Below are positions 33,881 to 52,776 of a stretch of 64,000 nucleotides of DNA, one piece after another. The stretch spans positions 60,024,936 through 60,088,935 of the forward strand of contig NC_052359.1 of the NCBI RefSeq assembly GCF_009727055.1, read 5' to 3'. Each line of letters begins with the position of its first letter. Within the stretch, counting starts at the first letter, position 1. This stretch comes from Benincasa hispida (lineage: Eukaryota; Streptophyta; Magnoliopsida; Cucurbitales; Cucurbitaceae). The position numbers and the translations under genes were made by a program. The notes below the pieces were generated by a model that was not told where the DNA came from, did no database searches, and saw only the letters and a program-made list of their open reading frames with translations.

Positions 33881-36660
33881 TTAATCTTTTTTTAAAAAAA
33901 TTATAAACCATGCAAAGTTTAATATATTCAAATTTGAGGATTTTCGCCCCTAAAACCGTGAGAATAAAATCTAGCATAAAACTTACTATCTTTTTTATGA
34001 TGTGATAGTTTATTCTTGAGTTGGAATTGAACACTAACATAATATATATATATATTGTATGTATTATGTTTATTATCATTTACAAACACTCTGAAAAACT
34101 GATGTGAGTGCCTCGATTGTGGATTGATGGTTTGAAAATTAATTTTTCAAGAAAAATTGGAGGCAATTAATAATTTAGGTCTGTAATTATTTTATTTTTT
34201 AAAATTAAGTCAATGGACATTGTTTCTACCTTTAAATTTCTTTATTTGTTATCTACTTTTCACCAATGATTTAAAAAACGGCAATCAAAATTTTGAGAAT
34301 TAAAAAAATAGCTTTCAAAAATATATTTTTGTTTGCTAATAATTCAACAATTATAATTAAAAAATATACAACTGTTACAAAAAAAAAATATGGATTAAAT
34401 AGATTTAATTTTTAAAAACAAAAACAAAAAATAGAACCGTTACCAAACGTGACTTAACTTTTGATAAATAAATGGAGAGGGTTTGGATGTTTTTTTTTAA
34501 GGTTGTATTATAATATTCATAAATGAAGTTCCTGCAGAAGTTTCAAAAGGACCCATGGACATGAAGGCAATAGTGATTCCCGGTCAATCACCGTTACAAA
34601 AGTCACCTACAGTATGATGTTTCAAAAATCAATTTTAAATGATTTTGATTTTTTCAAAATCAATTTTATTTCCTTGCCAAACATTATCATTTGAATAAAA
34701 GTGATTTTAACTTCACCAAAATCAGTACCAAATATACCATTAGTCGCCCTCCAAAATCTCTTTTTCTCTTTATCAATCTCATGTCTATGATCGTTGGTTC
34801 AACAACCATTTATTGAATTCCATCGTCTTGACTAGCTTTTGGCGACCACATTCGCCAAATTGACGACCTTTTTCGCTTGCACACATGTTTCATGCTTTTG
34901 TTTCAACTTTGAACATCGTTTTCAACAATGACGTTTTTGGGATTGTTATTGTTTAAAGTTGCTTTTCAAGATCATACGAACAAAATGGTCACATGGAATG
35001 AAAACGATGAAACTTCCATATGATTTGGTGTCAAACGCAATCATATTTCTAATAGTCACGTCGTTCTAAAGTTGCAATTCCTTCAAATAATCACCTCTCA
35101 ACAACATCTTCTTCACTGGTATAATCAACTTTGCTCATTTTCACCTTGAAGGGAGACCTTCGTTGTGAACATAAGTTTCTAATGACCCCCATCACTTGGT
35201 CGTCATCTTCCATCGTATACACACATTCTATAGGCAGCCAAAAGCGTTAAGGATCATATTGAGTGATTTTTAATTTTTGCTTATGGAATGTTTATATATT
35301 GTGTATTTGTGGTTATAGAATGTTTAGATAGAGTGTATTTGTGGTATTTGAATTTTTGAAACAGTGTATCTTTGCATTCTCGTTTGTACTTAACTTTTTG
35401 TTGTTTTAGGGTAGTTTTGTCATTTTCTAATTAGTATTTTCTTATATAAATTTGTTTTGCTACTTTTATAATTTTGAAACGTTTTTACCATTTTTCCAAA
35501 TGAAACTTCAAATTTTGCTATTTTTCTTGTCAGCCTTATTTTTTAATGTCAGTTGGGGACCGACTTATTAATAAGTGTTAAAATTGAGTCTTCAAATAAT
35601 CTAAATATGTCGGCTTCATTCTGTACCATTTTGTTGTGTTTTTAGTTTTTGAGAATTAAGCATATTTCCTCTTATTTTCTTATAATAATTTGAACATTTA
35701 AGTTCGATAGTCGAATTCTTAGTCAAATTTCAAATAAATAAATAAAATTAAAAACTAATTTTTATCTTTCAAAATTTAGCCTTATTTTTGAAAACATGAG
35801 TAAGTAAATAACAAAACAACAAATTTAGAAGTGAAAGAGGCGTTTATAGGTTTAATTTTCAAAAACTAAAAACAAAAAATCCATGGGCGATTTGGGGTCC
35901 ATAATGGAATAATTTTGTAATGTAATATAATCTAAAACGCATGTTTGGACTGAGCGGTTTGAGCCCGATTTGTAATACCAAAATAATTCTGTTCCCATAG
36001 TTTTCAACTCAACCCTCTTTTCCACCATTCATGCTTTACGATCTCATTTTCGTTTTGCTCTCAATTCCAACACTCCTACAATTTATAGTAATCCTAATTA
36101 TATTATAGTCTCAGTCTCAAATGTTTACCAAATAGGACTATAATTATCCCGGTGGTGCCCAAAACGATTTAACGAGCTGAAATTGCACTCTCAACCCAAA
36201 ACAAGTCCTACATTCCAAATTTCCTATACAGGAGACTTTATTATTATTATTATTATTTTGGTTGAAAAAAAACAAATAAAACCTATAACATTTTGATTCA
36301 ATAGAATAAAGTTTTTCCAACATAAACTAAAAGAGATATAGCATCAAGTAGGAATACAATCAACATTTGCCCAACTAAATTGGAGATCTCCATCGAGGGT
36401 ATCTCCAAAAAAAAAAAAAAAAAAAGAAAAGAAGCATGGATCCTCTAAAAGTCTAATTTGCTATATTTCTAAATTTCAAAAACAAAAATACTATATTTCA
36501 AAATTGTATCTGCATTTTGTTAGATAACATGTCTACATTTGTTAAATAATATGATATCAAATTTATCTTCATCTATCAATTTGAGCTTTCGAATCTTTAG
36601 ATGATTTAAGACGTTTCAGCCCATGACATTTTTCTAAAAAAAAAACTGAAGACCTATATA
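33881..36660. other. AT-rich intergenic stretch with MITE fragments
   Basis: No gene is supported. Positions 34,615-34,745 match part of the MITE family seen at 37,537-37,762 (AATGATTTTGATTTT, AAAGTGATTTTAAC). Positions 34,745-35,270 are less AT-rich and of unknown origin, with no open frame worth calling. A (TA)n run lies at 34,041-34,056, and poly-A runs near 36,405-36,425. Confidence 0.45.
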
Positions 36661-36680
36661 GGTAGCAATCTCGAAATTCA

Positions 36681-36792
36681 TTGGCCGGCCCAAAACGTTT
36701 AATGGGCCGAAATGAACCACGCTCTCCACTCCAAATTCCCATATATTATCGTTGTTCACAGTCCATAGTTTTTTCTTGAGGACTAGGGTTTT
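36681..36792 (+). promoter_or_regulatory. Site II and telo-box elements of the RPS23 promoter
   Basis: GGCCGGCCCAAAACG and AATGGGCCG (36,683-36,709) are site II-type (TGGGCY) elements on both strands. CTAGGGTTTT at 36,783-36,792 is a telo-box (AAAACCCTA in reverse) about 60 bp before the ATG, probably at the start of the transcript. Together they are the usual cis code of plant ribosomal-protein genes. Confidence 0.75.
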
Positions 36793-36851
36793 GGTGCAGC
36801 TCCTCGTCCTAAACTTTCGAAGCCCTCGCCGAAGCCGCTCTCTCTGCAAAC

Positions 36852-38261
<1,410 letters not shown>

Positions 38262-39300
38262 GTTTGCTTGGCAGAGCTCATCGTCTTCTTACAGTTTTCT
38301 ATCCATAATTTTAGAGTATTTTTCAGATCTTGATTATTGGTTGTTTTGGACTATAATGTAGTTATTGCGCCCTTCCTTGCAGTCTGATTTTTGACATCGT
38401 TTGACTGAATTCCTTTCATTTTGCTCTGAAAACTTTTGTTTATTAAGATATCAACCGCCATGGCCATCTTTGAATGAGTTCATTCTGCATTGTCAGGCTA
38501 ATTATAATTAGCATATTTCTCTGGTGCGATATTTTCGGTGTAATAATTGGTGTTCATGTTAGCGGTTTCATTCCCAGGCTAGATAAGTACTCTTTTAAGA
38601 AGTTATAATTATAATTATAATATTGATTAATAGTTTGATTTAGGCTGATTCAGAATTAACTTCTTTTTTGATAGGATTAGTTGCATTTTTGAACTGTTTT
38701 CATTGGGAAAGAAAAATGCTACATGTGTTATAGTTTTGAGTCTCCTTTTATAATCAGATGAGATTGAACATGTTACATTCACTTCACCTCATGTCGTGAA
38801 ATAAAGTTATTTTGAGAAGAAATTCGTTTGGATAAAGAAGCGAGGTTTTGATTATGATATTGTTTACATATGTATAGTGATTGATAGCAAAAGCAATTGG
38901 AATAATGTTCATGTTTTGTATTTGTTCACTAGTTATGCTTGACCTTGCCATCTGGCTTGTAACTGTGAAATCAGTCGTCAAGGTATATATAATTGTACAA
39001 ACGAAATAGCATCGGTCAAGGGCATAAACTAAATAGAACTATGTTAGGAATAGTTGAACTATGATCATGTTTACCAATCAGTAGAAAAAATTGGTGTAAT
39101 TATAATAAGATGGATCAAAATCTCATCTATTTCACTCATTCTATTAAGAAAAATAATTATTACACTCACGGGCAGTTTTTAAATATAGAAAAATGAATCA
39201 AAATATTTATAAAATATAGTAAAATTTTAAAATTATAAATGGAAATCTATCCGTATCTATCATTTAGTTCTAAAATTTTCTAAGTTTTATCATTTGAAAT

Positions 39301-39420
39301 AATTTTCTTTACCATCACACTTTTTACTTTTAGGAAAAATCTTAGGGTAGAACCATCTATTATTTTCCTTACCATCACACTTTTTACTTTTACGAAAAAT
39401 CTTAGGGTAGAACCATCTAT
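39301..39420. repeat. 60-bp tandem duplication
   Basis: 39,301-39,360 and 39,361-39,420 are identical at 57 of 60 positions, including CTTAGGGTAGAACCATCTAT. The sequence has no coding role. Confidence 0.9.
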
Positions 39421-39567
39421 TGTGCATCCTGGCTAGTATCCAATAGAAATGCGGAGGAGTATGAGATTAGGTGCTCATGGCTCTTTTTTATAAGAAAAAA
39501 AGTTTATTGTTTTATTATTATGATTTATATTTTGTAGGGGTCGATCTTACCATTTTTTTTTTGTAAG

Positions 39568-39650
39568 TATGAGAAGGGTTGAAGGATTCGAACCGCAAAC
39601 TTGACTATCCAATTGTGCTATGCCATGTTCAAGTTGGGTGCGATTCAATT
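39568..39650 (-). repeat. tRNA-derived SINE relic
   Basis: On the minus strand it contains an A-box-like GGCATAGCACAATTGG and a B-box-like GGTTCGAATCC 20-30 bp apart. It lacks a cloverleaf, so it is not a tRNA gene. Confidence 0.45.
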
Positions 39651-40522
39651 GAAATACTACTTAAATACGATTTTTGCATTTTATAATATTAAAAAGTTGG
39701 ATCACACAATTTTTCAACTTTTAGGGAGTAATGGATCTCAAATAAAAAGATTGTTGGTGCTATTATAATAAAGGCAATACTTGGGTGCATATTAATCTCT
39801 CTCATCGGACATACAAACAATAATTTATCATGTAGCAAATTATGATTAGACATTCGGGTGATATGTGTGCTACAAATGCACCTAAATATTATTCTTATAA
39901 TAATTCTATAAATGGAGGGAGATCTTGTGACTTATCTTTCACATTTTTGTTGGTGGTGTTTTTTCTTTGGGTTAATATATCATTTTAATTATTGTATTTT
40001 GTTTCATTCCATTTTGGTTCTCAATACTGGTTAATGAACTTTCAATCAATATTTAAATTAGTGTCTACATTTTATTTGTGTTTTTCCCGAAAGAAATTAT
40101 AAAAGAAATTTGTATCTATTAGTATTCCTTTCATAAATGGTTAAAAAAACATTCTTAGTTTATATTTTCGCATTAATATTATCATTCTTATTTATCCAAC
40201 TAAAAAAATCAATGTTAAACAATTGAGTTCAAAATTCAGTGAAATTATATGGGCAAAATTTAAGATTTATAGAAAGTAGAGAGGTTTGAAATAAAAAAAA
40301 GACTTAAAATACAAAGACGAAAACAAATTATTATTATTTTTAGTTTCTAATTTTAAACCGCCACTTCCACCGATTTCAAACAAACAAATAAAAATATCAG
40401 AACCCTCCTTTTCCCTCTCCAAAACCTCCCGTCCCTCTCTCTCTACCTTCGGATTTTCGAAATCGTTCTGTCCGATTCCAACAGATCACAATCTCTTCCG
40501 CGATTCTTCCAGATCGATCTTC

Positions 40523-43500
40523 ATGGACGCCGTAGGTACCGATCACGATCGCCGTTTTTGCCGTCTCAGCCTCATCGATTTCGCCTCCGAGGATGATTTC
40601 CTCCTCCCTTCTCCTTCCTGCGACCTCCACGACGTCAATTCTTTAGGTCTGTTCCAGCAGTTCTTTATTTCAGTCGCTCTCTTCGTTGTGTTGCTCATCT
40701 TACTTTTGCTGATAATTTTGTGTTTTTTCTGTATGTTCTGTATATTGAGCTGCTTGAGTTGGATTTCTGTTCTTTGGTTTTCTTTCATCTTGGATTTTCG
40801 ATATTCTCTTTTACCACTCAATTTTCAGCAGTTGCATTAATTTTTGTTTCTGGTTGATAATTAATCCTTTTTACTTCGCTACGCGTTGTTCATCTACGGC
40901 AGTCTTGTATTGGTTTTCTTGGCTTTAAGAACAAGAAGATTTGCTTCATATTTGGGAAACTTTAACTTTTGATGATTGTATTTGACTTCTTTTTGATGTG
41001 GTTATGCGTAGACATTACAAAGGAGGACGAGGAACATGATAGTATGAGACAATTAGGGACCGTAGATTCTAGCAGAATAGAGGAGAGAAACGATGCCTTC
41101 GAACAGAGAGAGGATGAACCTCAATTACTCTCATCTTCGGAACCGGAAGGGATCAGAAGAAATGGAAAGTATAACTTGCGTAAGAGTTTAGCATGGGATA
41201 GCGCTTTCTTCACTAGTGCAGGTATTATAATATTTGAATTTGTAATGTGACTTTAGTTTTGTCCTATATACCTCTACAGTTCCAACTTCTTGTGTTTCAG
41301 GGTTTCTGGATCCTGAGGAGTTAACTAGCATGATGGCACCCGTAGGCAGGAGTGAAAAACGTGCATTACCCATAATTTCAGAAGATGTTCAGAAATCCTC
41401 AGATTCAATTTCTACGTTGGAAAGTGAAATTATGCCATTGGAAAGCATTGAGGGCAATTTATTCGAAGATGTAAGGGCTTCAATTCAGAAATCTAGTAGA
41501 ATAGTTGGGAAGGCTAACTCAAGAACTAAAGTTGGATCCGGGCGACAGGAAGCAGAAAAACCGCCATGTGAGCTACTTTCTAGTTTCTACTTAAAAAAAA
41601 ATCGTTCAGTGATAAAAAATTGAGATTTTTTATGATATTAAAATTAGAAGCCTATTCCCAAAAACCCAGCTTCATAACGGGAACAGCAATATAATTCTGC
41701 AGGAGACTAGTCGTGGGTTTAGCAAAATTTTTTGATCTTTTATATTATATAATTTTGTATCTCACCAGAACTCAATCTAACGTTACCGCACTATTTTCAG
41801 CTCAAGGACGGCTTGATCTTACTTCACAAAATAAGGCAAGTTAATTAAACTTTTGCATCCTCTTAGTGTTTCATAGGTGTAATCTCTTTTTGGTCCTTAT
41901 AACCTCCACAGCTATTTTGGTTCTTTATACTTTCAAATGTTCTATTTTGATTCTTGAGTTTTCATAGAAGTTATTTTTTGATCCTTGTTATTAAATTTGT
42001 GTCCAGTATTTAAATGAAATTTTGATTCACTTGTCCTCAGATATGATATCATTCCTTATATAGGTGGTGGCTTAAACATGGTCGTGCAAAATTTCTGTTA
42101 AAAGCATTGAGAAGTTCCATTTTTAAAGACAAAAGAAGATCTTTATACAAAGTTTAAGGATCAAAATAGAACATTTGAAAGTATATAAATCAAAATGGAA
42201 TAATTGTAAAAGTACCCAACGTTAGGTTTAAACATTTTTTGTACATTCAAACTCATAATGTTATTGTGTAAAATTTCAGATGAAGGACAGGTCTGCATCC
42301 AGCAAGCTAAATGATGGGTTGCAAGGACCTGGGAGAACTATTAAGCAGAATTCTACTCAACCACGCGCTGGACAGGTGAAGTATAAGCCTGAGTGTCTGT
42401 TAACTGATTTTGTAGCCTTCAATTATCTCCTGGCGTCTGTGGCTATTAACCCAGAGCATAGGCATCTGCATTAACTGAACACCTGCAATATCATAAATTT
42501 ATATCTGGCCTTTTCGACTGGGTTGCAATTTATTCCATTAATATGAAATTAATGTCAAAGTTCATTATGTTTGTTGGATAGATTGTCGTGAGTGATGCCC
42601 AAGGAAGACAATTGTATAACATTAAAATCTGACCATGGATTAGCATGCGCTTGTCTAATCGCCATCTCACTTCTTTCTTTACCATTTTCTACTCATTTGT
42701 CCCACATTTTTTTGCTGCTTCTGAAAAAAGAAAGTGTTTGTTTTTTGAAGCAATTGAAGGCAGTTGGCAGGCTTCCTCCCAACTCAGTATCAACAAAGAG
42801 GCCTTCCCTTGGCCATAATCCTAGAGCCACTGCAAAGGATGGTACTATAAGTGGTGCAGGACCTGCAGGTGATTAGAACTTGAATTTAGTTACATATATT
42901 CTTTGAAATGGGTTGCAAATACATATCCATTCTGATATTTTTCACGCGAATTGCAGATCGGCGGGATTCAGTTAGTCTTAGAACTACTGCACATAGGCCT
43001 GCCCGAATTTCAAGTGCAGCCAAGAGTGAGCAGAAGACTTCCTCTCAAGTTTCTACAAGTTCATCTGACAAGGTTGGAAAATCTTCCTCCAAAGATGTAA
43101 GAAAGAAAACAGAGTCTAAGGCTTTACCTTCCTCTGGTACCCAAAAAACACCATCCCAAGTTGCATCAAAGGTCACAAGTCCTATTGGGAAATCTCGTCT
43201 CTCTTCTAAGTTTTCTTCAGGAATATCACCTGCTAGCTCTATCAGTGAGTGGTCAACGGGGTCATCATCAAATTCCACTCTTGAACAACGATCAAATAGC
43301 CCAAGAGTCCGGCTTCAGTCTATTTCAAGCAAAATAATCTCTACAGACAGTGATGCATCTCATGATGGCAGAAACCATCCTGGTGGACCCCATACTCAGA
43401 CTACTGGTTTGCTGTCTCAATCAGTAAAGAAAACTTCTTCACAATCTTCTGTACCTCCTGCTTCAATGAAGCCTTCGGGCCTTCGATTGCCATCACCTAA

Positions 43501-44042
43501 AATCGGATACTTTGATGGGGTAAGTTTTGTGTTTTATTATATTATATGATCCAGTATCTTTAGTTGGAAGTGATGCTAAGCACGGAGCTAAAATTTGTGA
43601 ATGTATTTCACAGGGGAAAACATCTAGCATGAAATCTAATCCGGCTGTACCCGGTGGCATGACTAAGATTGGAGCTGGAAATGGCAGCACAAATGGAGGC
43701 CAAAGTAAGGCCAAACCTTCAAAGCTCCAACCTGCAAGAATGTTGCCCAAGAGCACAACTCGTGGTAATACTCATCCTAATATGAATATGAAATCTCGTA
43801 AACCTTCTGCAACTAAGATGTCCAAAATAAACGAGATTGACCAAGAAGTCGAGGAGCTTTGTCGTGAAGGATCAAAAGCCGATTTGCACGATTCAGATGC
43901 ATGTGCAGAAGGTTATAGGAATTCTGGCGCTTTGAGGGAGAAGATGATCAAAGAAAATGAAGCTTGCAGTAACACAAATGAAACAACGACAGCTAACTCT
44001 AACGGAGAACCTAACAACAGCTCACTGAACTTCCAGACTTAA
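40523..44042 (+). CDS. Uncharacterised Ser/Lys-rich plant protein (613 aa)
   Basis: Eight exons join in frame: 40,523-40,646; 41,012-41,221; 41,301-41,567; 41,801-41,835; 42,280-42,375; 42,751-42,868; 42,957-43,519; 43,614-44,042. The N terminus (DHDRRFCRLSLIDFASEDDF) and SLAWDSAFFTSAGFLDPEEL, which spans exons 2-3, are well-conserved-looking islands. SISTLESEIMPLESIEGNLF follows. The rest is low-complexity, rich in Ser, Lys, Thr and Pro, with basic clusters and no membrane segment. I recognise the LAWDSAFFTSAGFLDPEEL motif as typical of an uncharacterised plant family, sometimes likened to GTSE1, but cannot assign a function. Disordered, basic, phospho-site-rich make-up would suit a microtubule or chromatin protein; that is inference. 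Exon 4 is followed by a GC donor. The exon 6 acceptor (42,750) is the least certain junction. Confidence 0.85.
41836..42279 (+). other. GC-AG intron carrying a MITE-like hairpin
   Basis: The exon 4 end reads ATAAG|GCAAGT, the usual context for a GC donor. Using the GC keeps frame (35-nt exon), whereas the GT five bases downstream does not. Positions 41,885-42,225 form an inverted repeat: TATACTTTCAAATGTTCTAT at the left and ATAGAACATTTGAAAGTATA at the right, plus TTTTTGGTCC and its inverse. Confidence 0.75.
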
Positions 44043-45470
44043 TGTTGATTGTATGCTTCCATCTCAGAGAAAGTGATCAGTGAATGTGGTGAGAGAATTT
44101 GTTCAGGAGGGTTCACTGTAATACCGAGTGGAAAGAATTCATTATGAAGAAGCCAACTTTATGCTTGCAGAAGGTAAGTCAGAATCATGAATTTGGTTGG
44201 TATCAATTTTCAGAAAGAGTTTATTAACTGTCGATGAGGATTCTCGGCTTGTGAAATATCTGATAATGTTCAAAGGAAGCCTCCCACTTGTCAAAACTCA
44301 CAAGTTTCACTATCTCACCGCTCATCTAACTTTGGTAACTGTCATCGACATGAATATCCTTTCTAACTAAGATCTATTTGGAATGACTTTTGAAATGCTT
44401 AAATTGGTATTCTAAGCATAAACAAACGTTCTTAAGCACTTGAAAAGTCATTCCAAATAAATCCTAAGGATGCCTTTGTCTCAGCTGCAGCCTCAAATGT
44501 GGATTAAGAATGGCCCATCTTGGCCATCCAAGCAAGAGCATTCTGAGAACAGACAATTCTAATGGCTTTTTGGGTCTTCTGGTGGAATGGGAAGGTCTGT
44601 TGTGCTGCAGCTGAGCATATGATACCAATTATATGGAGGCATTGCTGATCAGTGAGTTGGTATGGCTATTGTCGTTCGTGATGCTTGTAGGCTCGGCGGA
44701 ATGCGACTTTTTTGGGGATCAAAGAGAAGTATGACGACGTTAATTTCGCACCATTCTAAATCCAGAAATGGTTGGCTTTAGTTCATGAATATAGTATTGT
44801 GGATGTTCCTCTTTCCTCTTTTAACCATTTTTGCCGTATTGAACATTTCTGGGAAACGGGTACTGCTGTGAAAATTTTATTGTAGTAATTGTGGATCCAT
44901 CTGGTTATGGTTTAACCTTATAAATCATTTGAAGATCTAGAATTATCTGTTATTGATTATATATATATATATATGGATTAGTAAAAAACTTATTATATTA
45001 TATTATATATATTTTTAAGTACAGTGTTAGATTTAAACTTCACAGAAATGAGTGAATGCTTCATTGTTGAGCACGAGCTATGGTTGTGCCTTGAGGCTCT
45101 GAGATTTAATCTCAATAGTTGTGACTCATTGTATAATAATTAATAGTAGATTTTTTTTTGCTCTGAATGAAACTGATTTGCCTGTCGAACTTAGTTTATT
45201 TGGAAAAAAATATTTTGATTACTATACTATTTATTTATTTATTTTGAGTAGGAAGGATAGGTGGGAGATATGAAACATGGACTTTTAGGTTTTTCATATA
45301 TATTAATGTCAGTTGAGTTAAAGTAATGTTTCGATGATTATTGTTTTAAATTTTGGTAAAGAAGATACATTTTTTAAATAAAATTTAGGCTTGTTAATAA
45401 TTTTGTGTGGGCGCCCCACGTTGTACATAATAAAGGCGTTGAGCCTTTTGTTTGGGCCTAATATAGAGAA
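44043..45470. other. 3' UTR of the 613-aa protein gene and intergenic DNA
   Basis: The first several hundred bases have moderate GC and may include a spliced or long 3' UTR. No protein is recognisable. A short hairpin lies at 44,368-44,463 (TTTGGAATGACTTTTGAAAT pairing with its inverse near 44,440). The remainder to 45,470 is AT-rich. Confidence 0.45.
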
Positions 45471-45484
45471 ACATGGCTCTTCAA

Positions 45485-45744
45485 CGTGGCCCATGAAGCC
45501 CATGTGACCGCATGAACCTGGGCTTTCGGTTAGGCCTTTTGCCATCGCACAGCCCGTAAAACTGAGCACGTTGCTTAAGTATGAACCAAAATGGGCCTCA
45601 AACTTGGCCCATTAACTAAGTTTTTGCCTGAACTGTACCTTTTTCTTTGTGATTAAGCCCATATAAAACGCTTGACGAGGGCCGATGGTCGGCCCAGTCC
45701 ACCATTCTAGAATAAACCGCTGCCTTATATCTTTCCCGCCAAAA
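45485..45744 (+). promoter_or_regulatory. MCM8 promoter: site II cluster and E2F site
   Basis: Several TGGGCY or GGCCCA elements occur (CGTGGCCCATGAAGCCCATG; AAATGGGCCT; CTTGGCCCATTAA; GTCGGCCCAGTCC). TTTCCCGCCAAAA at 45,732-45,744, 60-72 bp before the ATG, fits the E2F consensus TTTSSCGC perfectly. This combination is typical of S-phase genes. Confidence 0.7.
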
Positions 45745-45803
45745 TTGGACGAACACTTTGTTGAGACGAAACTGCCCGGAGATCATACGAAGAGAAGATA
45801 GGC

Positions 45804-52158
<6,355 letters not shown>

Positions 52159-52776
52159 AAATTGGGCGATAAGAGAGGTCAAAACTTTCTTTGACTCAAT
52201 ATTTTTTTTCTGCTGCAATGTCTCTAGGCTAGAGATGGCTCTTCCACAATACCAAGCATGTATGATTCGCTGATGCTGAAATAATTAGTATATTCCAATG
52301 AATGAAATAGTTAAATGGTACGAATACGATGCTGTTTGACTTGATAGTTATCCATAGTCGTGTTGCAGTTCTTGCATTGTTTTTCATGTCTCAAGAAGCC
52401 CCTTTAGATAAAATTTCAATTGAAATATAGGTCATATATTCAAATTAGGATGGTCATAAAGTGTTAAGAGTCAGAGAGTTGTCCATAAGTTGGAATGTAC
52501 ATATTACATATACTAGTTTAGGTTATAGATACGCACTCGCACATACACATTAGAAGCACTTTCTTTAGCATTATGCAGTCCACTGTATTTATCTTCCCTC
52601 AGAAAACTTTTACGAAATCAAATATGCACTATATTCATTTTTTTAATAACTTTTCGTATTTTCTTTTTTCCTTTATTTTCTATTGGAGTCCTTGAAAATA
52701 TGCTACAGTGACATACCAAATGGTTGAGGTAGAAGATAGTGAATGAGAAATCAGTTGAAGTGATCCGAAGCCAGCC
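52159..52776. other. Shared 3' space of MCM8 and the PPR gene
   Basis: The two genes converge and 618 bp separate their stops, so their 3' UTRs may overlap. The sequence is AT-rich with no further gene. Confidence 0.6.

Larger units (their letters stand above)
38262..40392. other. RPS23 3' UTR and intergenic DNA
   Basis: The transcript likely ends near 38,450. The remaining sequence is AT-rich and holds a MITE fragment (39,175-39,310), a 60-bp tandem duplication (39,301-39,420) and a SINE-like relic (39,568-39,650). No gene is seen. Confidence 0.5.

Noticed and set aside
39568..39650. tRNA gene
   Set aside because: Only box-like motifs are present. No cloverleaf can be drawn, so a SINE relic is more likely.
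44470..44800. Possible extra coding exon after the 613-aa gene
   Set aside because: Frames are interrupted and no splice-consistent protein emerges; a 3' UTR is more likely.
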